DNA of 64,000 nt from Denitromonas ohlonensis (GCF_007625205.1 NZ_VMNI01000007.1:248001-312000), one strand, 5' to 3'; positions 8,379 to 18,116 are shown, counted from the stretch's first letter. Translations and numbers: made by a program. The notes: generated from the sequence alone by a model not told the origin.

Positions 8379-10063
8379 CAGTTCGATTCCGGCGCGTCGG
8401 CGGCAGTGTCGGTCGCGGCTTTGGCGGCACGGCGTTCATCGGCTTCGGCCACTTGGGCAGCCTGGTCGGGGGTGAGTGCGTCGGTGTTTTTGGGTTCGAT
8501 GGCGGCTTTCTGGGCTTTGGCGCGTTCGAGTGCCGCGGCGATCAGGGCGCGCTTGGCATCGTCTGGGCCGGCCGGGGCATCGCTGCTTGCGGCTGCAGCC
8601 GCCGGGGCATCAGCCGAGCTTGCGGCGAGCTTGGCTTTGGTGGCGGCGGCCTTGGCGGCGAGCTTCTCGGCTTTTTCGCGTTTTTCGCGGGCCTGGCGCT
8701 CGTTGCGGAATTCAAAGCGTTCGCGCGCGGCATCGGCCGCACTCTTTTCACGCTCGCGCGCCCAGATCTCGCCCTTGGCAAACCGGTAGTAGTCGACCAA
8801 CCGGATGTGCGAGGGGCACACGTAGGAGCAGCAGCCGCATTCGATGCAGTCGAAGAGGTGATATTCCTGCGCCTTGCCGAAGTTGCGGGCGCGCGAGAAC
8901 CAGTACAGTTCGAAGGGTTGCAGCTCGGCCGGGCAGGCCGCGGCGCAGGCGCCGCAGCGGATGCAGTTCATTTCCGGCGGCGGCGGCGGGAACAGCGTCG
9001 GCGAGGTGGCGATCAGGCAGTTGGTGGCTTTGGTGGCCGGCACGTCGAGGCGGGGCAGCTCGAAGCCCATCATCGGGCCGCCCATCAGGATGCGGCCGGT
9101 GTCGGGCTTGGGCTGACCCAGGGCGAGCAAGGCCTCGACGGGGGTGCCGATGAGGACTTCGAAATTGCCGGGCTTTTCGACGTTGCCGGTGACCGTCATC
9201 ACGCGCGAGACCAGCGGTTCGCCATGGTTGATAGCGCGATTGACCGCATACGCGGTGCCGACGTTGAAGCACTGCACGCCAAAATCGCCGCCCAGCTTGC
9301 CGTGCGGAATCTCGACGCCGGTGAGCACACGGATCAGCTGTTTTTCGCCGCCGGCCGGATAGAGCGAGGGCACGGGAATGACGGTGATGTCGCCGCTCAG
9401 ACCATGGATGGCCGTGCGCAAGGCTTCGATGGCCTGCGGCTTGTTGTCTTCGACGCCGAAGACGATCTCGCGTGCACCGGTGAGGTGCTTGAGAATGAGC
9501 GCGCCGGCCACGATGCCGTCGGCGCGTTCGCGCATGAGGCGGTCGTCACAGGTGATCCAGGGCTCGCACTCGGCGCCGTTGAGGATCAGGGTTTCGATGC
9601 CGCCGTCGACGCCGGCCTTGATGTGGCTGGGAAAAGTCGCGCCGCCCAGACCGACGATGCCGTGGTCGCGCAGCCAGGCGAGGGCTTCTTTGGGGCTGGC
9701 GGACGCGTAGTCGAGCGTGGGGCGATCAATCCAGCGTTCGTCGCCGTCGGGTTCGATGACCACGCAACGTGTCTGCAAGCCGGAGGCGTGGGCCATGGCG
9801 TGGGGTGTGATCTCGACCACGGTGCCCGAGGTGGGCGCATGGACGGCGGTGCTCAGCGGGCTGTCGGGCAGGCCGATGCGCTCGCCCTTGAGCACTTTCT
9901 GACCCGGCACGACAATGCACTCGGCGGTCGCGCGCGGGCTTTGGCGCAGCGGCACGATCAGCTGTTTGGGCAGCGGCGCGATCTGGATGGGCGAGCCGGC
10001 CGAGGCGTTTTTGTGGGTCTCGGGTTTGATGCCGCCCTTGAAACGGAACAGACCGGCGATCAT
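8378..10063 (-). CDS. rnfC: Rnf/Rsx electron-transport complex subunit C
   Basis: 561 residues from the ATG at 10063, which overlaps the end of rnfB by four bases; a longer in-frame reading to 10477 is rnfB read in another phase. It starts with FRFKGGIKP, has a Gly-rich flavin/NADH region ([14 protein letters not shown] near 125), then two [4Fe-4S] motifs, [12 protein letters not shown] and [12 protein letters not shown]. The last ~125 residues are an Ala/Lys/Glu-rich coiled-coil-like tail of variable length in this family. It is the cytoplasmic NADH/ferredoxin-facing subunit. Confidence 0.95.
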   Translation of the reverse strand: MIAGLFRFKGGIKPETHKNASAGSPIQIAPLPKQLIVPLRQSPRATAECIVVPGQKVLKGERIGLPDSPLSTAVHAPTSGTVVEITPHAMAHASGLQTRCVVIEPDGDERWIDRPTLDYASASPKEALAWLRDHGIVGLGGATFPSHIKAGVDGGIETLILNGAECEPWITCDDRLMRERADGIVAGALILKHLTGAREIVFGVEDNKPQAIEALRTAIHGLSGDITVIPVPSLYPAGGEKQLIRVLTGVEIPHGKLGGDFGVQCFNVGTAYAVNRAINHGEPLVSRVMTVTGNVEKPGNFEVLIGTPVEALLALGQPKPDTGRILMGGPMMGFELPRLDVPATKATNCLIATSPTLFPPPPPEMNCIRCGACAAACPAELQPFELYWFSRARNFGKAQEYHLFDCIECGCCSYVCPSHIRLVDYYRFAKGEIWAREREKSAADAARERFEFRNERQAREKREKAEKLAAKAAATKAKLAASSADAPAAAAASSDAPAGPDDAKRALIAAALERAKAQKAAIEPKNTDALTPDQAAQVAEADERRAAKAATDTAADAPESN

Positions 10064-10611
10064 GCGACGTCCTTGATCTGGATGACCGGGTACTTCCATT
10101 TCCAGGTCTTCACGGTTTCTTTCAGCGGCTCCATGGTGATGCAGTCCACCGGACAGGGCGCGATGCACAGCTCGCAGCCGGTGCATTCGGCTTCGACAAT
10201 GGTGTGCATCTGTTTGGCCGCGCCAACGATGGCATCGACCGGGCAGGCCTGGATGCACAGCGTGCAGCCGATGCAGGTTTGCTCGTCGATGACGGCAACC
10301 GATTTGGGCTTCTCGACGCCGTGTTCTTCGTCGAGCGGTTTGAATTCGCGGCCGAGCAGGTCGGCCAGATGTCGGATGCCTTCCTCGCCGCCCGGCGGGC
10401 ACTGGTTGATGTCGGCCTCGCCGTTGGCGATGGCTTCGGCATAGGGCCGGCAGCCGGGAAAGCCGCACTGGCCGCATTGGGTTTGGGGCAGGATGGCGTC
10501 GATGTTGTCGACCAGCGGGTCGCCTTCGACCTTGAAGAAGATGGCGGCAAAGCCGAGCGCAGCGCCGAGCACCAGGGCGATGCCGGTCATGACGAGAATG
10601 GCGGTCAGCAT
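10060..10611 (-). CDS. rnfB: Rnf/Rsx electron-transport complex subunit B (ferredoxin-like)
   Basis: 183 residues from ATG 10611 ([20 protein letters not shown], an N-terminal membrane anchor); the next upstream ATG would add 22 unhelpful residues. The DUF4-type cluster motif [10 protein letters not shown] with a downstream Cys is followed by two ferredoxin motifs, [12 protein letters not shown] and [12 protein letters not shown]. It passes electrons from ferredoxin into the membrane subunits. Gap of 40 bp to rnfA; ATGA overlap with rnfC. Confidence 0.95.
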   Translation of the reverse strand: MLTAILVMTGIALVLGAALGFAAIFFKVEGDPLVDNIDAILPQTQCGQCGFPGCRPYAEAIANGEADINQCPPGGEEGIRHLADLLGREFKPLDEEHGVEKPKSVAVIDEQTCIGCTLCIQACPVDAIVGAAKQMHTIVEAECTGCELCIAPCPVDCITMEPLKETVKTWKWKYPVIQIKDVA

Positions 10612-10651
10612 GGCTGGGCGTGTTTGGGCACGGGCAATTGGCGGGCTGCGG

Positions 10652-11236
10652 TCACTGGAAGCGGTCCAGTCCGGCAAAGCCCATGAAGGCGAGGCTCATC
10701 AGGCCAGCGGTAATCATGGCGATCGCCGTGCCTTTGAAGGGGCCGGGGATGTCGGCGCCGTCGAGCCGCTCGCGGATACCGGCGAACAGCACCAGCGCCA
10801 GCGTGAAGCCGACCGAACTGCCGAAGCCGAAGAGCAGGGATTCGAACAGGTCGTGACGCAGACCCACGTTGAGCAGCGGCACGCCGAGCACCGCACAGTT
10901 GGTGGTGATCAGCGGCAGATAGATGCCGAGCACCTGATGCAGCAGCGGGCTGGTCTTGTGGATGACCAGTTCGGTGAGCTGGACGATAGCGGCAATGACG
11001 ACGATGAACGACAGGGTGCGCAGATACACCAGATCGTTGGGGACCAGCAGGTAGTGGTCGATCAGCCAGCTGGTGCCGCTGCCGAGGGTGAGCACAAAGG
11101 TGGTGGCTGCGCCCATGCCAATAGCCGTCTCGAGTTTCTTGGAGACGCCCATGAAGGGGCACAGGCCAAGGATGCGCACCAGCACCACGTTGTTGACCAG
11201 AACCGCACCAAGAATCACGAAGAGATAACTGCTCAT
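10652..11236 (-). CDS. rnfA: Rnf/Rsx electron-transport complex subunit A
   Basis: 194 residues, about six membrane helices. Conserved [18 protein letters not shown] at residue 15 and [18 protein letters not shown] near 98 supply the two cysteines that with RnfE coordinate the intramembrane cluster. First gene of the rnf-nth-DUF1841 unit, with a good sigma-70 promoter upstream. The order A-B-C-D-G-E-nth is the same as in E. coli rsx. Confidence 0.96.
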   Translation of the reverse strand: MSSYLFVILGAVLVNNVVLVRILGLCPFMGVSKKLETAIGMGAATTFVLTLGSGTSWLIDHYLLVPNDLVYLRTLSFIVVIAAIVQLTELVIHKTSPLLHQVLGIYLPLITTNCAVLGVPLLNVGLRHDLFESLLFGFGSSVGFTLALVLFAGIRERLDGADIPGPFKGTAIAMITAGLMSLAFMGFAGLDRFQ

Positions 11237-11263
11237 GCCAAGCCGTTCTTATTGAAGCGGTGG

Positions 11264-11292
11264 ATTATCCCCTGAGCGGAGGTGCCGCTCAA
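11264..11292 (-). promoter_or_regulatory. Sigma-70-type promoter of the rnf operon
   Basis: Read on the minus strand: TTGAGC (11292-11287), exactly 17 bp spacer, GATAAT (11269-11264), about 28 bp before the rnfA ATG. The only gap of size in this stretch, so probably drives rnfABCDGE-nth-DUF1841. Confidence 0.65.
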
Positions 11293-11329
11293 CCCCGCTG
11301 CGGTTATAGGTATATGCATTCCGATCGCG

Positions 11330-12343
11330 TCAGTAGTGCCGATCGGTGGCGGCGACGCAGTCGCGGATCAGGCGCGGGCCGTGGTAGATGAGGCCGCTGT
11401 AGATCTGCACCAGGGCGGCACCGGCGTCGATTTTTTCGCGCGCGTGCTCGCCATTCAGAATGCCGCCTGCACCAATGATCGGCACTTCGCCGCCGAGTTT
11501 GCCCGACAGCGCGCGGATCACGCGGGTGCTGGCGTCGCGCACCGGCCCGCCGGACAGGCCGCCGGTTTCGTCACCGTGGCGCAGGCCCTGGACGGCATCG
11601 CGGGCAATGGTGGTGTTGGTGGCGATGACCGCCTCGAAGCGGTGCTTGCGCACGGCGTCGGCGATCTGGGTGATCTGTTCGTCGTCGAGGTCGGGGGCAA
11701 TCTTGAGTGCCAGCGGCACGAGTTTGCCGTGCTGGTCGGCCAGGCGCTCCTGCGCGGCCTTGAGCGGCCCGAGCAGGGCGTCGAGTTCGGTGGCGCCTTG
11801 CAGGGCGCGCAGGTTCTTGGTGTTCGGCGAGGAGATGTTGATCGTGACGTAGCTGGCCAGCGGATAGACCTTGTCGAGGCAGGCGAGGTAGTCATCGACT
11901 GCGCGCTCGATCGGCGTGTCGGCGTTTTTACCGATGTTGATGCCCAGCACGCCGCGGTATTTGGCCGCGCGTACATTGGCGATCAGGGCGTCGACGCCAT
12001 GGTTGTTGAAGCCCATGCGGTTGATGATGCCTTCGACTTCCGGCAGGCGGAACAGGCGGGGCTTGGGGTTGCCCGGCTGGGGGCGCGGCGTGATGGTGCC
12101 GATTTCGAGAAAGCCGAAGCCGATGCGCGCCAGACCGTCGATGGCCTCACCGTTCTTGTCCAGCCCGGCGGCCAGGCCGACCCGGTTGGGAAAGGCGATG
12201 CCCATCACCTCGGTGGGCACGGCGGGCAGGGGCTCGGCGGGTGGCAGCAGCCGGCCGCCGAGGCGCAGGGCATTCATGCCGAGGCCGTGGGCCTGCTCGG
12301 CATCCATCGAGAAGAATACAGATCGGATCAGGTCGTAGAGCAT
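11330..12343 (-). CDS. pyrD: Dihydroorotate dehydrogenase (quinone), class 2
   Basis: 337 residues, inner-membrane-associated flavoenzyme of pyrimidine synthesis, oxidising dihydroorotate to orotate with quinone. The N-terminal amphipathic helix ([20 protein letters not shown]) marks class 2. FMN and substrate motifs: [44 protein letters not shown] (catalytic Ser), [12 protein letters not shown] and [12 protein letters not shown]. It is separate from the rnf unit by about 90 bp and follows bpt by 42 bp. Confidence 0.97.
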   Translation of the reverse strand: MLYDLIRSVFFSMDAEQAHGLGMNALRLGGRLLPPAEPLPAVPTEVMGIAFPNRVGLAAGLDKNGEAIDGLARIGFGFLEIGTITPRPQPGNPKPRLFRLPEVEGIINRMGFNNHGVDALIANVRAAKYRGVLGINIGKNADTPIERAVDDYLACLDKVYPLASYVTINISSPNTKNLRALQGATELDALLGPLKAAQERLADQHGKLVPLALKIAPDLDDEQITQIADAVRKHRFEAVIATNTTIARDAVQGLRHGDETGGLSGGPVRDASTRVIRALSGKLGGEVPIIGAGGILNGEHAREKIDAGAALVQIYSGLIYHGPRLIRDCVAATDRHY

Positions 12344-12385
12344 CGGCGGATTTTACTCTACCGCCGCTGCGTTTTGTGCGCCGCG

Positions 12386-13117
12386 TCAGGCCAAGGTGTC
12401 GGGGCTCAGCGTCTGCCATTGCCCGCCGATGCGGCCTTCGAGCGGTTTGAAGTGTGCCTTGTAGGCCATCTTGCGGCTGTCGCGAATCCAGTAGCCCAGA
12501 TAGAGATAGGGCAGATCCAGTGCCCGGCACACCTCGATCTGCCACAGCACACCCCAGGTGCCATAGCTGGCGCCGGGGATGTTGGGGTCGAAATAGGTGT
12601 AGACGCTCGACAGCCCGTCGGTCAGGCGGTCGATGATGCACACCATGCGCAGCACACCCGCGTCACGAAATTCGATCAGGCGGGTGTCGACATGGCTTTG
12701 CAGCAGAAAGTGGGCGTACTGCTCGCGGCTGTCCTGATCCATGCCGCCGCCGGCGTGGCGTTGCTCCTGGTAGCGCTTGTAGAGCGCGTAATGTTCGTCG
12801 TCAAAGCCCAGCGGGCGTTCGGTGACCGACAAACGGCCGAGCCGTGCGGCGGTGCGCCGCTGGCTGCGGTTGGCGACGAACTGATCGACCGGAATGCGCA
12901 CCGGCACGCAGGCCTGACATTGATCGCAGTAGGGGCGGTAGGTGAACACGCCGCTGCGGCGAAAGCCATTGCGCACGAGCTCTGAGTAGATCGGCGTGTC
13001 GATCACATGATTGGGTGTGGCCACCTGCGAGCGGGCGCGCTCCGCGGGGAGATAGGAGCAGTCGTAGGGCCCGGTGACGTAGAACTGAATCAGCGCGTAG
13101 GGGTAGTCCTTTTGCAT
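12386..13117 (-). CDS. bpt: Aspartate/glutamate leucyltransferase (Bpt)
   Basis: 243 residues. The N-terminal [13 protein letters not shown] and [24 protein letters not shown] are signatures of the bacterial arginyltransferase-like Bpt/Ate family, which attaches Leu from Leu-tRNA to N-terminal Asp/Glu, marking proteins for ClpS-ClpAP. The C-terminal [24 protein letters not shown] is also diagnostic. Starts 3 bp after the aat stop, so is co-transcribed with that second N-degron enzyme. Confidence 0.95.
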   Translation of the reverse strand: MQKDYPYALIQFYVTGPYDCSYLPAERARSQVATPNHVIDTPIYSELVRNGFRRSGVFTYRPYCDQCQACVPVRIPVDQFVANRSQRRTAARLGRLSVTERPLGFDDEHYALYKRYQEQRHAGGGMDQDSREQYAHFLLQSHVDTRLIEFRDAGVLRMVCIIDRLTDGLSSVYTYFDPNIPGASYGTWGVLWQIEVCRALDLPYLYLGYWIRDSRKMAYKAHFKPLEGRIGGQWQTLSPDTLA

Positions 13118-13120
13118 GGC

Positions 13121-13837
13121 TTACTCCGGTGTGCGGGTCCAAGTCTGCCCGGTTTCTGACTGCTTTGGCCAATGTTGCGGCTCAGGGGCCGGGCCGATCA
13201 GTTGCGACAGCGCCTGGCTGAATGCGGCGCGCGGGATTTCGACCCCGCCCATGTTGCTCAGGTGTGACGTGGTCATCTGGCAGTCAATCAGACCCACACC
13301 CCGTTGATCCAGAAATCGCGCCAGATGCGCCAGCGCGACCTTGGAGGCGTCGCTGACCCGCGAGAACATGGATTCGCCAAAAAACGCCTTGTCCAGCGCG
13401 ATGCCGTACAGTCCGCCCACCAGTTCGTTATCGATGAAGCATTCGACACTGTGGGCGTAGCCCAGTTCATGCAGTCGCAGGTAGGCAGCCTGCATGTGCG
13501 CGGTGATCCAGGTGCCGTGGCCGTCGGCGCGCGGTGCGGCGCAGCCGGCCATGACTTGGGCAAAGACGGTATCAAAACGCACTTCGAAGCGATCGCTGCG
13601 CAGGGTTTTTGCGAGGGAGCGGGTGATTCGGACCTGGCTGGGCAGTAAGACCATGCGCGGGTCGGGGCTCCACCACATGATCGGCTCGCCTTCGCTGAAC
13701 CACGGAAAGATGCCGCGGCGATAGGCGGCGAGCAACCAGGCGGGGGTGAGCTGACCACCTGCTGCGAGTAGACCGTTGGGCTCGGCCAGCGCGCGGGTCA
13801 GTGGCGGAAAGTCGGGTGCTTCCAGCCAGGGAATCAT
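13121..13837 (-). CDS. aat: Leucyl/phenylalanyl-tRNA--protein transferase
   Basis: 238 residues. Transfers Leu or Phe to N-terminal Lys/Arg, creating type-2 N-degrons. Family motifs are GIFPWFSEGEPIMWWSPDPR (residues ~40-60), HGTWITAHMQAAYLRLHELG and SVECFIDNELVGGLYG. The start overlaps the end of the ABC-ATPase gene by four bases (ATGA), and the stop is 3 bp before bpt, so fbpC-aat-bpt appear to be one transcript. Confidence 0.96.
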   Translation of the reverse strand: MIPWLEAPDFPPLTRALAEPNGLLAAGGQLTPAWLLAAYRRGIFPWFSEGEPIMWWSPDPRMVLLPSQVRITRSLAKTLRSDRFEVRFDTVFAQVMAGCAAPRADGHGTWITAHMQAAYLRLHELGYAHSVECFIDNELVGGLYGIALDKAFFGESMFSRVSDASKVALAHLARFLDQRGVGLIDCQMTTSHLSNMGGVEIPRAAFSQALSQLIGPAPEPQHWPKQSETGQTWTRTPE

Positions 13838-14925
13838 GGCTGGGTGGCGTGCGTCGGTGGCGGGACCGGCTCATAGAAGGTCACCACATGGTCGACATCA
13901 AGGCGAATGCCGATGCGCTCGCCGATGGCATGGTTGTGGTGGCTGGGCACCAGTGACAAGAGCTTGACGCCGTTGTCGAGCTTGAGCGTGTAGAGGATGT
14001 CGGCGCCGCGAAAGGCTTTCATCAGCACGGTGGCGGTGTCGGGGCTGGCATCGTCATGCACGATATCGTCGGGGCGCAGCAGCACATCGACCGTGGCGTT
14101 GATCGGGCACACGCCGAGCGGGCCGCAATCGAGCGGGGTGTCGCTGCGCAGCGTGCCCAGCGCGATCTCGACCCGGTCGTCGCCAATCACCCGGCCCGGC
14201 ACCAGCACGCCCTGACCCACAAAATCGGCCACAAAGCGATTGATCGGCCGGTGGTAGAGGTCGTATGGCGTGGCGCGCTGCTGAATGCGGCCGCCGTGCA
14301 TCAGGGCGATCACGTCGGCCACGGCAAAGGCTTCGTTCTGATCGTGAGTCACCAGAATGGCGGTGGTGCCGGTTTCCTTGAGAATCCGGCGCACTTCCAG
14401 CGAGAGGCGCTCGCGCAATTCCACGTCGAGGTTGGAGAAGGGCTCGTCCATCAGCAGCAGGCTGGGCGCCGGCGCCAGGGCCCGTGCCAGTGCAACCCGT
14501 TGCTGCTGACCGCCTGAGAGTTCGTGTGGGTAGCGCCTGGCCTGTTGGCCGAGCCCGACCAGATCGAGCAGGGCATCGACCCGCTTTCGCTGGGCGTCGG
14601 CGTTCTGTTTGCCGAGGCCGAAGGCGATGTTCTCGCTCACATCGAGATGCGGAAACAGTGCGTAGTCCTGAAACACCATGCCGATGCGCCGACGCTCGGG
14701 GGGCAGGTGGGTGTGCACACTGCTGACACATTGCCCGTCAATCAGGATCTCGCCATCGCGTACCCGCTCGAAGCCGGCAATCGCCCGCAGCACGGTGGTC
14801 TTGCCGCAACCCGACGGCCCGAGCAGGCAGCCGATCTCGCCTTCGGCCAGCGAGAAATCCAGCCGGTCGACGACCGGCTGTGTTCCGTAGGCGAGTGTGA
14901 TCTGGCGAACATCGAGAAGCGTCAT
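13834..14925 (-). CDS. fbpC: ABC transporter ATP-binding protein, Fe(III)/FbpC-type
   Basis: 363 residues from ATG 14925. Walker A GPSGCGKTT near 39, Q-loop VFQDYALFPHL, signature LSGGQQQRVALARAL, Walker B LLLMDEPFSNLD, switch His VTHDQNEAF, and a C-terminal TOBE-like region (about 240-363). This is the FbpC/PotA/CysA subfamily; the assignment to iron rests on the divergent fused permease. A longer reading to 15111 crosses the divergent promoter and is rejected. No periplasmic binding protein gene is in view. Confidence 0.88.
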   Translation of the reverse strand: MTLLDVRQITLAYGTQPVVDRLDFSLAEGEIGCLLGPSGCGKTTVLRAIAGFERVRDGEILIDGQCVSSVHTHLPPERRRIGMVFQDYALFPHLDVSENIAFGLGKQNADAQRKRVDALLDLVGLGQQARRYPHELSGGQQQRVALARALAPAPSLLLMDEPFSNLDVELRERLSLEVRRILKETGTTAILVTHDQNEAFAVADVIALMHGGRIQQRATPYDLYHRPINRFVADFVGQGVLVPGRVIGDDRVEIALGTLRSDTPLDCGPLGVCPINATVDVLLRPDDIVHDDASPDTATVLMKAFRGADILYTLKLDNGVKLLSLVPSHHNHAIGERIGIRLDVDHVVTFYEPVPPPTHATQP

Positions 14926-14970
14926 GGCAGAAAGTTCGGTGGTGTTGCGGGATGAGTGAATGCGATCCAT

Positions 14971-15016
14971 TATAATTTCGTTCCTGCCCGAGGCGCGTCG
15001 GCCGTCGGGCTTTTTT
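14971..15016 (+). promoter_or_regulatory. Shared divergent promoter box and leader terminator hairpin before fbpB
   Basis: ATTATAAT (14969-14976) is its own complement and gives a TATAAT box on each strand. Ten bases past the plus-strand box is the stem GCCCGA (14986-14991)/TCGGGC (15005-15010), followed directly by TTTTTT (15011-15016), the form of an intrinsic terminator. It ends 10 bp before the permease ATG. It could attenuate fbpB or release a very short RNA. No convincing -35 box was found. Confidence 0.5.
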
Positions 15017-15026
15017 CGGGAACAGG

Positions 15027-16685
15027 ATGCATCGTCGTCTGACTCTGCTTGGCCAGTACCCCTGGTTAACGCTTGCCGCGCTAGGCATTGCGGCCTTGGC
15101 CGCGGTGCCAATTCTGGCGGTTTTTGCCAGCCTGGCCGATTTCAGTACCCTCGATACGTGGGCGCATCTGGCGTCGACGGTGCTGCCCGACTACATGCTC
15201 AACACGGTCATTTTGTGCGTTGGTGTGGGGCTCGGCGTGTCCAGCATTGGCGTGACCACCGCCTGGCTGACCGTGATGCACGACTTCCCCGGTCGCCGTT
15301 TCTTCGAGTGGGCGCTCATCTTGCCCCTGGCGGTACCGGCCTACGTGATGGCCTATGTATACACCGACTTCCTGCAGTTCGTCGGCCCCCTGCAGAGCAT
15401 GCTGCGCGAGTGGTTTGGCTGGCAGTACGGCGACTACTGGTTTCCGGACGTCCGAACCGTCGGTGGCGCGGTGGGCATGTTCGCCTTTGTGTTCTATCCC
15501 TATGTTTACATGCTGGCGCGCACCGCGTTTCTCGAGCGCGCCACCGGTGCGATGGAAGCCGGACGCTCGCTCGGCCTCGGCCCGTGGGCCTGTTTTTTTC
15601 GGGTGTCCTTGCCCATGGCGCGCCCGGCCATCGTCGCCGGCACCGCGCTGGCGTTGATGGAAACCCTGGCCGACTTCGGTACGGTGTCGTATTTCGGTGT
15701 GCAGACCTTCACCACCGGCATCTACCGCGCCTGGTTCTCGCTGGGCGACCGGGCGGCGGCGGCGCAGCTATCGGCGGCGCTGCTGTCGGTCGTGGTGCTG
15801 GTGCTGGTGCTCGAACACATCAGTCGTGGTCGGGCACGCTTTAACGACACTTCGCGTCAGCAGCGCCCGCCGCTGGGGCGAAAGCTGTCGCCGCTGGCGG
15901 GGGCCATCGCCGCGACCGCGTGTTTTTTGCCCTTGTTGTTTGGCTTCCTGCTGCCGGCCGGCTTGCTGCTTGAGATGGCGCTGACCGAAGGCGATGCACA
16001 TTTCGGCCCGCGCTTCTTCACGTTGGCGGGCAATAGTTTCATGCTCGCCTCGGTGACCGCGGTGCTCGGTGTGGCACTGGCGATGCTGCTGGCCTACGCC
16101 AACCGGCTGTCTCGTGGCCCGTTTACGCGCGGCCTGAACCGCCTGGTCGGGCTCGGTTATGCCGTGCCCGGGACGGTGATTGCGGTGGGGGTGCTGATCC
16201 CGGTCACGCAACTAGACAACTGGCTGGCCGGGCAGTTCAAGACGCATTTCGATCTCAGTGTCGGCTTGATGCTCACCGGTGGCATGGTGGCGCTGGTGTA
16301 TGCCTACCTGACGCGCTTTCTCAGCGTGGCGCTGCATGCCGTCGACACCGGGCTGGGCAAGATCACCCCGTCCATGGATGAAGCCGCGCGCAGCCTGGGC
16401 GCGGGTGCCTGGGCCAGTTTGCGGCGGGTGCATATGCCCATGCTTAAAGGTAGCTTGCTGACGGCGGGCTTGATGGTGTTCGTGGATGTGATGAAAGAGC
16501 TGCCCGCCACGCTGGTGATGCGCCCCTTCAACCTCGATACGTTGGCAACCCAGGCCTTCAATCTGGCCTCCGACGAGCGATTGGCCGAAGCCTCGACGGC
16601 CGCGCTGACGATTGTCGCGGTCGGGCTGGTGCCCGTCATTATTCTGTCGGGTCAGATCGCGCGGCAGCGATTGCGGCGCGCCTAG
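15027..16685 (+). CDS. fbpB: Fe(III)-type ABC transporter permease (fused double module)
   Basis: 552 residues with about twelve membrane helices in two homologous halves. Each half has an EAA loop for ATPase contact: EAGRSLGLGPWACFFRVSLP near residue 177 and EAARSLGAGAWASLRRVHMP near residue 453. This FbpB/SfuB architecture is typical of iron(III) and some other anion/cation importers. It is divergent from the ATPase gene with about 100 bp between starts. The start ATG has only a poor RBS (ACAGG directly before it) but the preceding bases are a terminator, so no earlier start is likely. Confidence 0.9.
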   Translation: MHRRLTLLGQYPWLTLAALGIAALAAVPILAVFASLADFSTLDTWAHLASTVLPDYMLNTVILCVGVGLGVSSIGVTTAWLTVMHDFPGRRFFEWALILPLAVPAYVMAYVYTDFLQFVGPLQSMLREWFGWQYGDYWFPDVRTVGGAVGMFAFVFYPYVYMLARTAFLERATGAMEAGRSLGLGPWACFFRVSLPMARPAIVAGTALALMETLADFGTVSYFGVQTFTTGIYRAWFSLGDRAAAAQLSAALLSVVVLVLVLEHISRGRARFNDTSRQQRPPLGRKLSPLAGAIAATACFLPLLFGFLLPAGLLLEMALTEGDAHFGPRFFTLAGNSFMLASVTAVLGVALAMLLAYANRLSRGPFTRGLNRLVGLGYAVPGTVIAVGVLIPVTQLDNWLAGQFKTHFDLSVGLMLTGGMVALVYAYLTRFLSVALHAVDTGLGKITPSMDEAARSLGAGAWASLRRVHMPMLKGSLLTAGLMVFVDVMKELPATLVMRPFNLDTLATQAFNLASDERLAEASTAALTIVAVGLVPVIILSGQIARQRLRRA

Positions 16686-16693
16686 GGGCAATG

Positions 16694-16724
16694 AAAATGG
16701 GGAGCCGAGGCTCCCCATTTTTTT
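16694..16724. terminator. Bidirectional terminator between fbpB and the PpiC gene
   Basis: Perfect stem ATGGGGAGCC (16697-16706)/GGCTCCCCAT (16709-16718), with AAAA before and TTTTTTT after. It lies between convergent stops at 16685 and 16737 and should serve both. Confidence 0.9.
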
Positions 16725-16736
16725 ACTCTCGCTGCC

Positions 16737-17522
16737 TTACTTGACGTCGGCGGAGGTGCGCAGTTGCAGGATGTGCTGCTCCAGCGTCTGAGCCTGCAGG
16801 CGTTGCTTGAGCTGCGGCGAGACCTGATCAAACTCGGGGGCGGCCATCTTGCGGGTGTCGTCCAGCTTGATGATGTGATAGCCGAAGTTGGTCTTGATCG
16901 GTGCGGGCGTCATCTTGCCCTTTTCGAGCTTGACCATGGCGTCCGAGAACTGGGGAACGAAGGTGGCGGGGTTGTTCCAGCCCAGATCGCCGCCCTTGTC
17001 TTTGGAGCCGGGGTCCTTCGAGTGGGCTTTGGCCAGGTCGTCGAACTTTTCGCCCTTGTTGATCTTGGCGATGATGGCGCGGGCTTCGGCTTCGTCGTCA
17101 ACCAGGATGTGACGTGCGTGGTACTCGGTGTCGCCCAGACGGCCCTTGATTTCGTCATAGGCCTTGCGTACGTCGGCATCAGTGACCGGGTTCTTGGCCA
17201 CGAAGTCTTGCAGGTAGGCACGAATCACGACGGCCTTGCGGGCCAGCTCGATCTGGGTGGTGACCTCGGGGGTCTTGTCCAGACCATCTTTCTGGGCAGC
17301 CTGGAACAGAATTTCGCGGCGAACCAGTTCTTCGCGCACGGCACCGCGCAGTTGTTCGTTGTCCGGCGTGCCTTTGGCGGTTTGCTCGGTGATCAGTGCG
17401 TCGGCGTGTCCCTGGGGGATGGCCGTGCCGTTGACGGTGGCGACCGGGCCGGCAGCGAGGGCGACTTGGGCAGCTGCGCCGGCAATCAGCACGACGAGCA
17501 GCTTCTTGGAAAACAGGTTCAT
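16737..17522 (-). CDS. Periplasmic peptidyl-prolyl cis-trans isomerase, PpiC/parvulin type
   Basis: 261 residues from ATG 17522. Signal peptide (about 1-23, ending ALAAG), a SurA/PrsA-like N-terminal helical part, and a parvulin domain (about 130-230) with YHARHILVDDEAEARAIIAKI, SKDPGSKDKGGDLGW and FGYHIIKLDDTR. It should catalyse prolyl isomerisation of exported proteins. An upstream in-frame ATG at 17597 would hide the signal peptide. It is 25 bp after the bolA-like stop. Confidence 0.92.
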   Translation of the reverse strand: MNLFSKKLLVVLIAGAAAQVALAAGPVATVNGTAIPQGHADALITEQTAKGTPDNEQLRGAVREELVRREILFQAAQKDGLDKTPEVTTQIELARKAVVIRAYLQDFVAKNPVTDADVRKAYDEIKGRLGDTEYHARHILVDDEAEARAIIAKINKGEKFDDLAKAHSKDPGSKDKGGDLGWNNPATFVPQFSDAMVKLEKGKMTPAPIKTNFGYHIIKLDDTRKMAAPEFDQVSPQLKQRLQAQTLEQHILQLRTSADVK

Positions 17523-17547
17523 GCAGAAATTTCCTTGTTGGCGGGAG

Positions 17548-17817
17548 TCAGAGTTCTTCGGGTGCGCTGGCGCGAATGGCCAGCGCGTGAATGGCACGCG
17601 GCATCAGGTCGCCCAGCGCCGAGTAGATGAGTCGGTGGCGAGCCACGGTGTTTTTACCGGTAAACGCCGCCGAGACGATGTCGACACGGTAGTGGCCGCC
17701 GCCGTCGCGGGCGCCAGCGTGGCCGGCATGTTGCGCTGATTCATCGTCGATATGCAATGACATCGGCGCGAGGGCGTCGGTGAGGCGTGTTTCGATCTGG
17801 GCCAGCGTGTTGCTCAC
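17548..17817 (-). CDS. BolA family protein
   Basis: 89 residues with the BolA fold signature: GGHYRVDIVSAAFTGKNTVARHRLIYSALGDLM split as GGHYRVDIVS, FTGKNTVARH and RLIYSALGDLM. The conserved FxGxxxVxRHRxIY pattern and invariant His favour a role with monothiol glutaredoxin in Fe-S handling. Start overlaps the YciI-like gene by four bases. Confidence 0.9.
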   Translation of the reverse strand: MSNTLAQIETRLTDALAPMSLHIDDESAQHAGHAGARDGGGHYRVDIVSAAFTGKNTVARHRLIYSALGDLMPRAIHALAIRASAPEEL

Positions 17818-18116
17818 GGCAGCACCTTCTTGAAGGGTTTGGCGGTGGTGCGCGCAAACACGCCTTCGGTGACATAGGGGTCGGCGGCCATCCAGGCTTC
17901 GGCGTCGGCCAGTGAGGCAAATTCGGCGACGATCAGGCTGCCGGAGAAACCCGCGGGGCCGGGGTCGGGCGAGTCGATGGCGGGGCAGGGGCCGGCCAGC
18001 AGCAGACGGCCTTCATCCTTGAGTGCATTGAGACGCGCGAGGTGGGCCGCACGCACGGCCAGGCGGGTGTCAAGCGTGCCCGGGGCGTCTTCGCCGATCA
18101 GGGCGTAGAACATCAT
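17814..18116 (-). CDS. YciI-like protein
   Basis: 100 residues, compact ferredoxin-fold family protein: MFYALIGEDAPGTLDTRL at the start, HLARLNALKDEGRLLLAGP (conserved His and Asp region) and SLADAEAWMAADPYV. Function not established in most members. ATGA overlaps with yciB before it and the bolA-like gene after it, so a tight yciB-yciI-bolA-ppiC operon. Confidence 0.9.
   Translation of the reverse strand: MMFYALIGEDAPGTLDTRLAVRAAHLARLNALKDEGRLLLAGPCPAIDSPDPGPAGFSGSLIVAEFASLADAEAWMAADPYVTEGVFARTTAKPFKKVLP

Noticed and set aside
8366-10444. Long plus-strand open frame (692 codons) opposite rnfC
   Set aside because: It is a mirror of rnfC caused by high GC at third positions; it has no RBS or domain, whereas the minus strand carries the full Rnf motifs.
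14955-14985. Fur box at the fbp divergent promoter
   Set aside because: The AT-rich ATTATAAT is there, but GATAAT-type repeats needed for a Fur box are not convincing.
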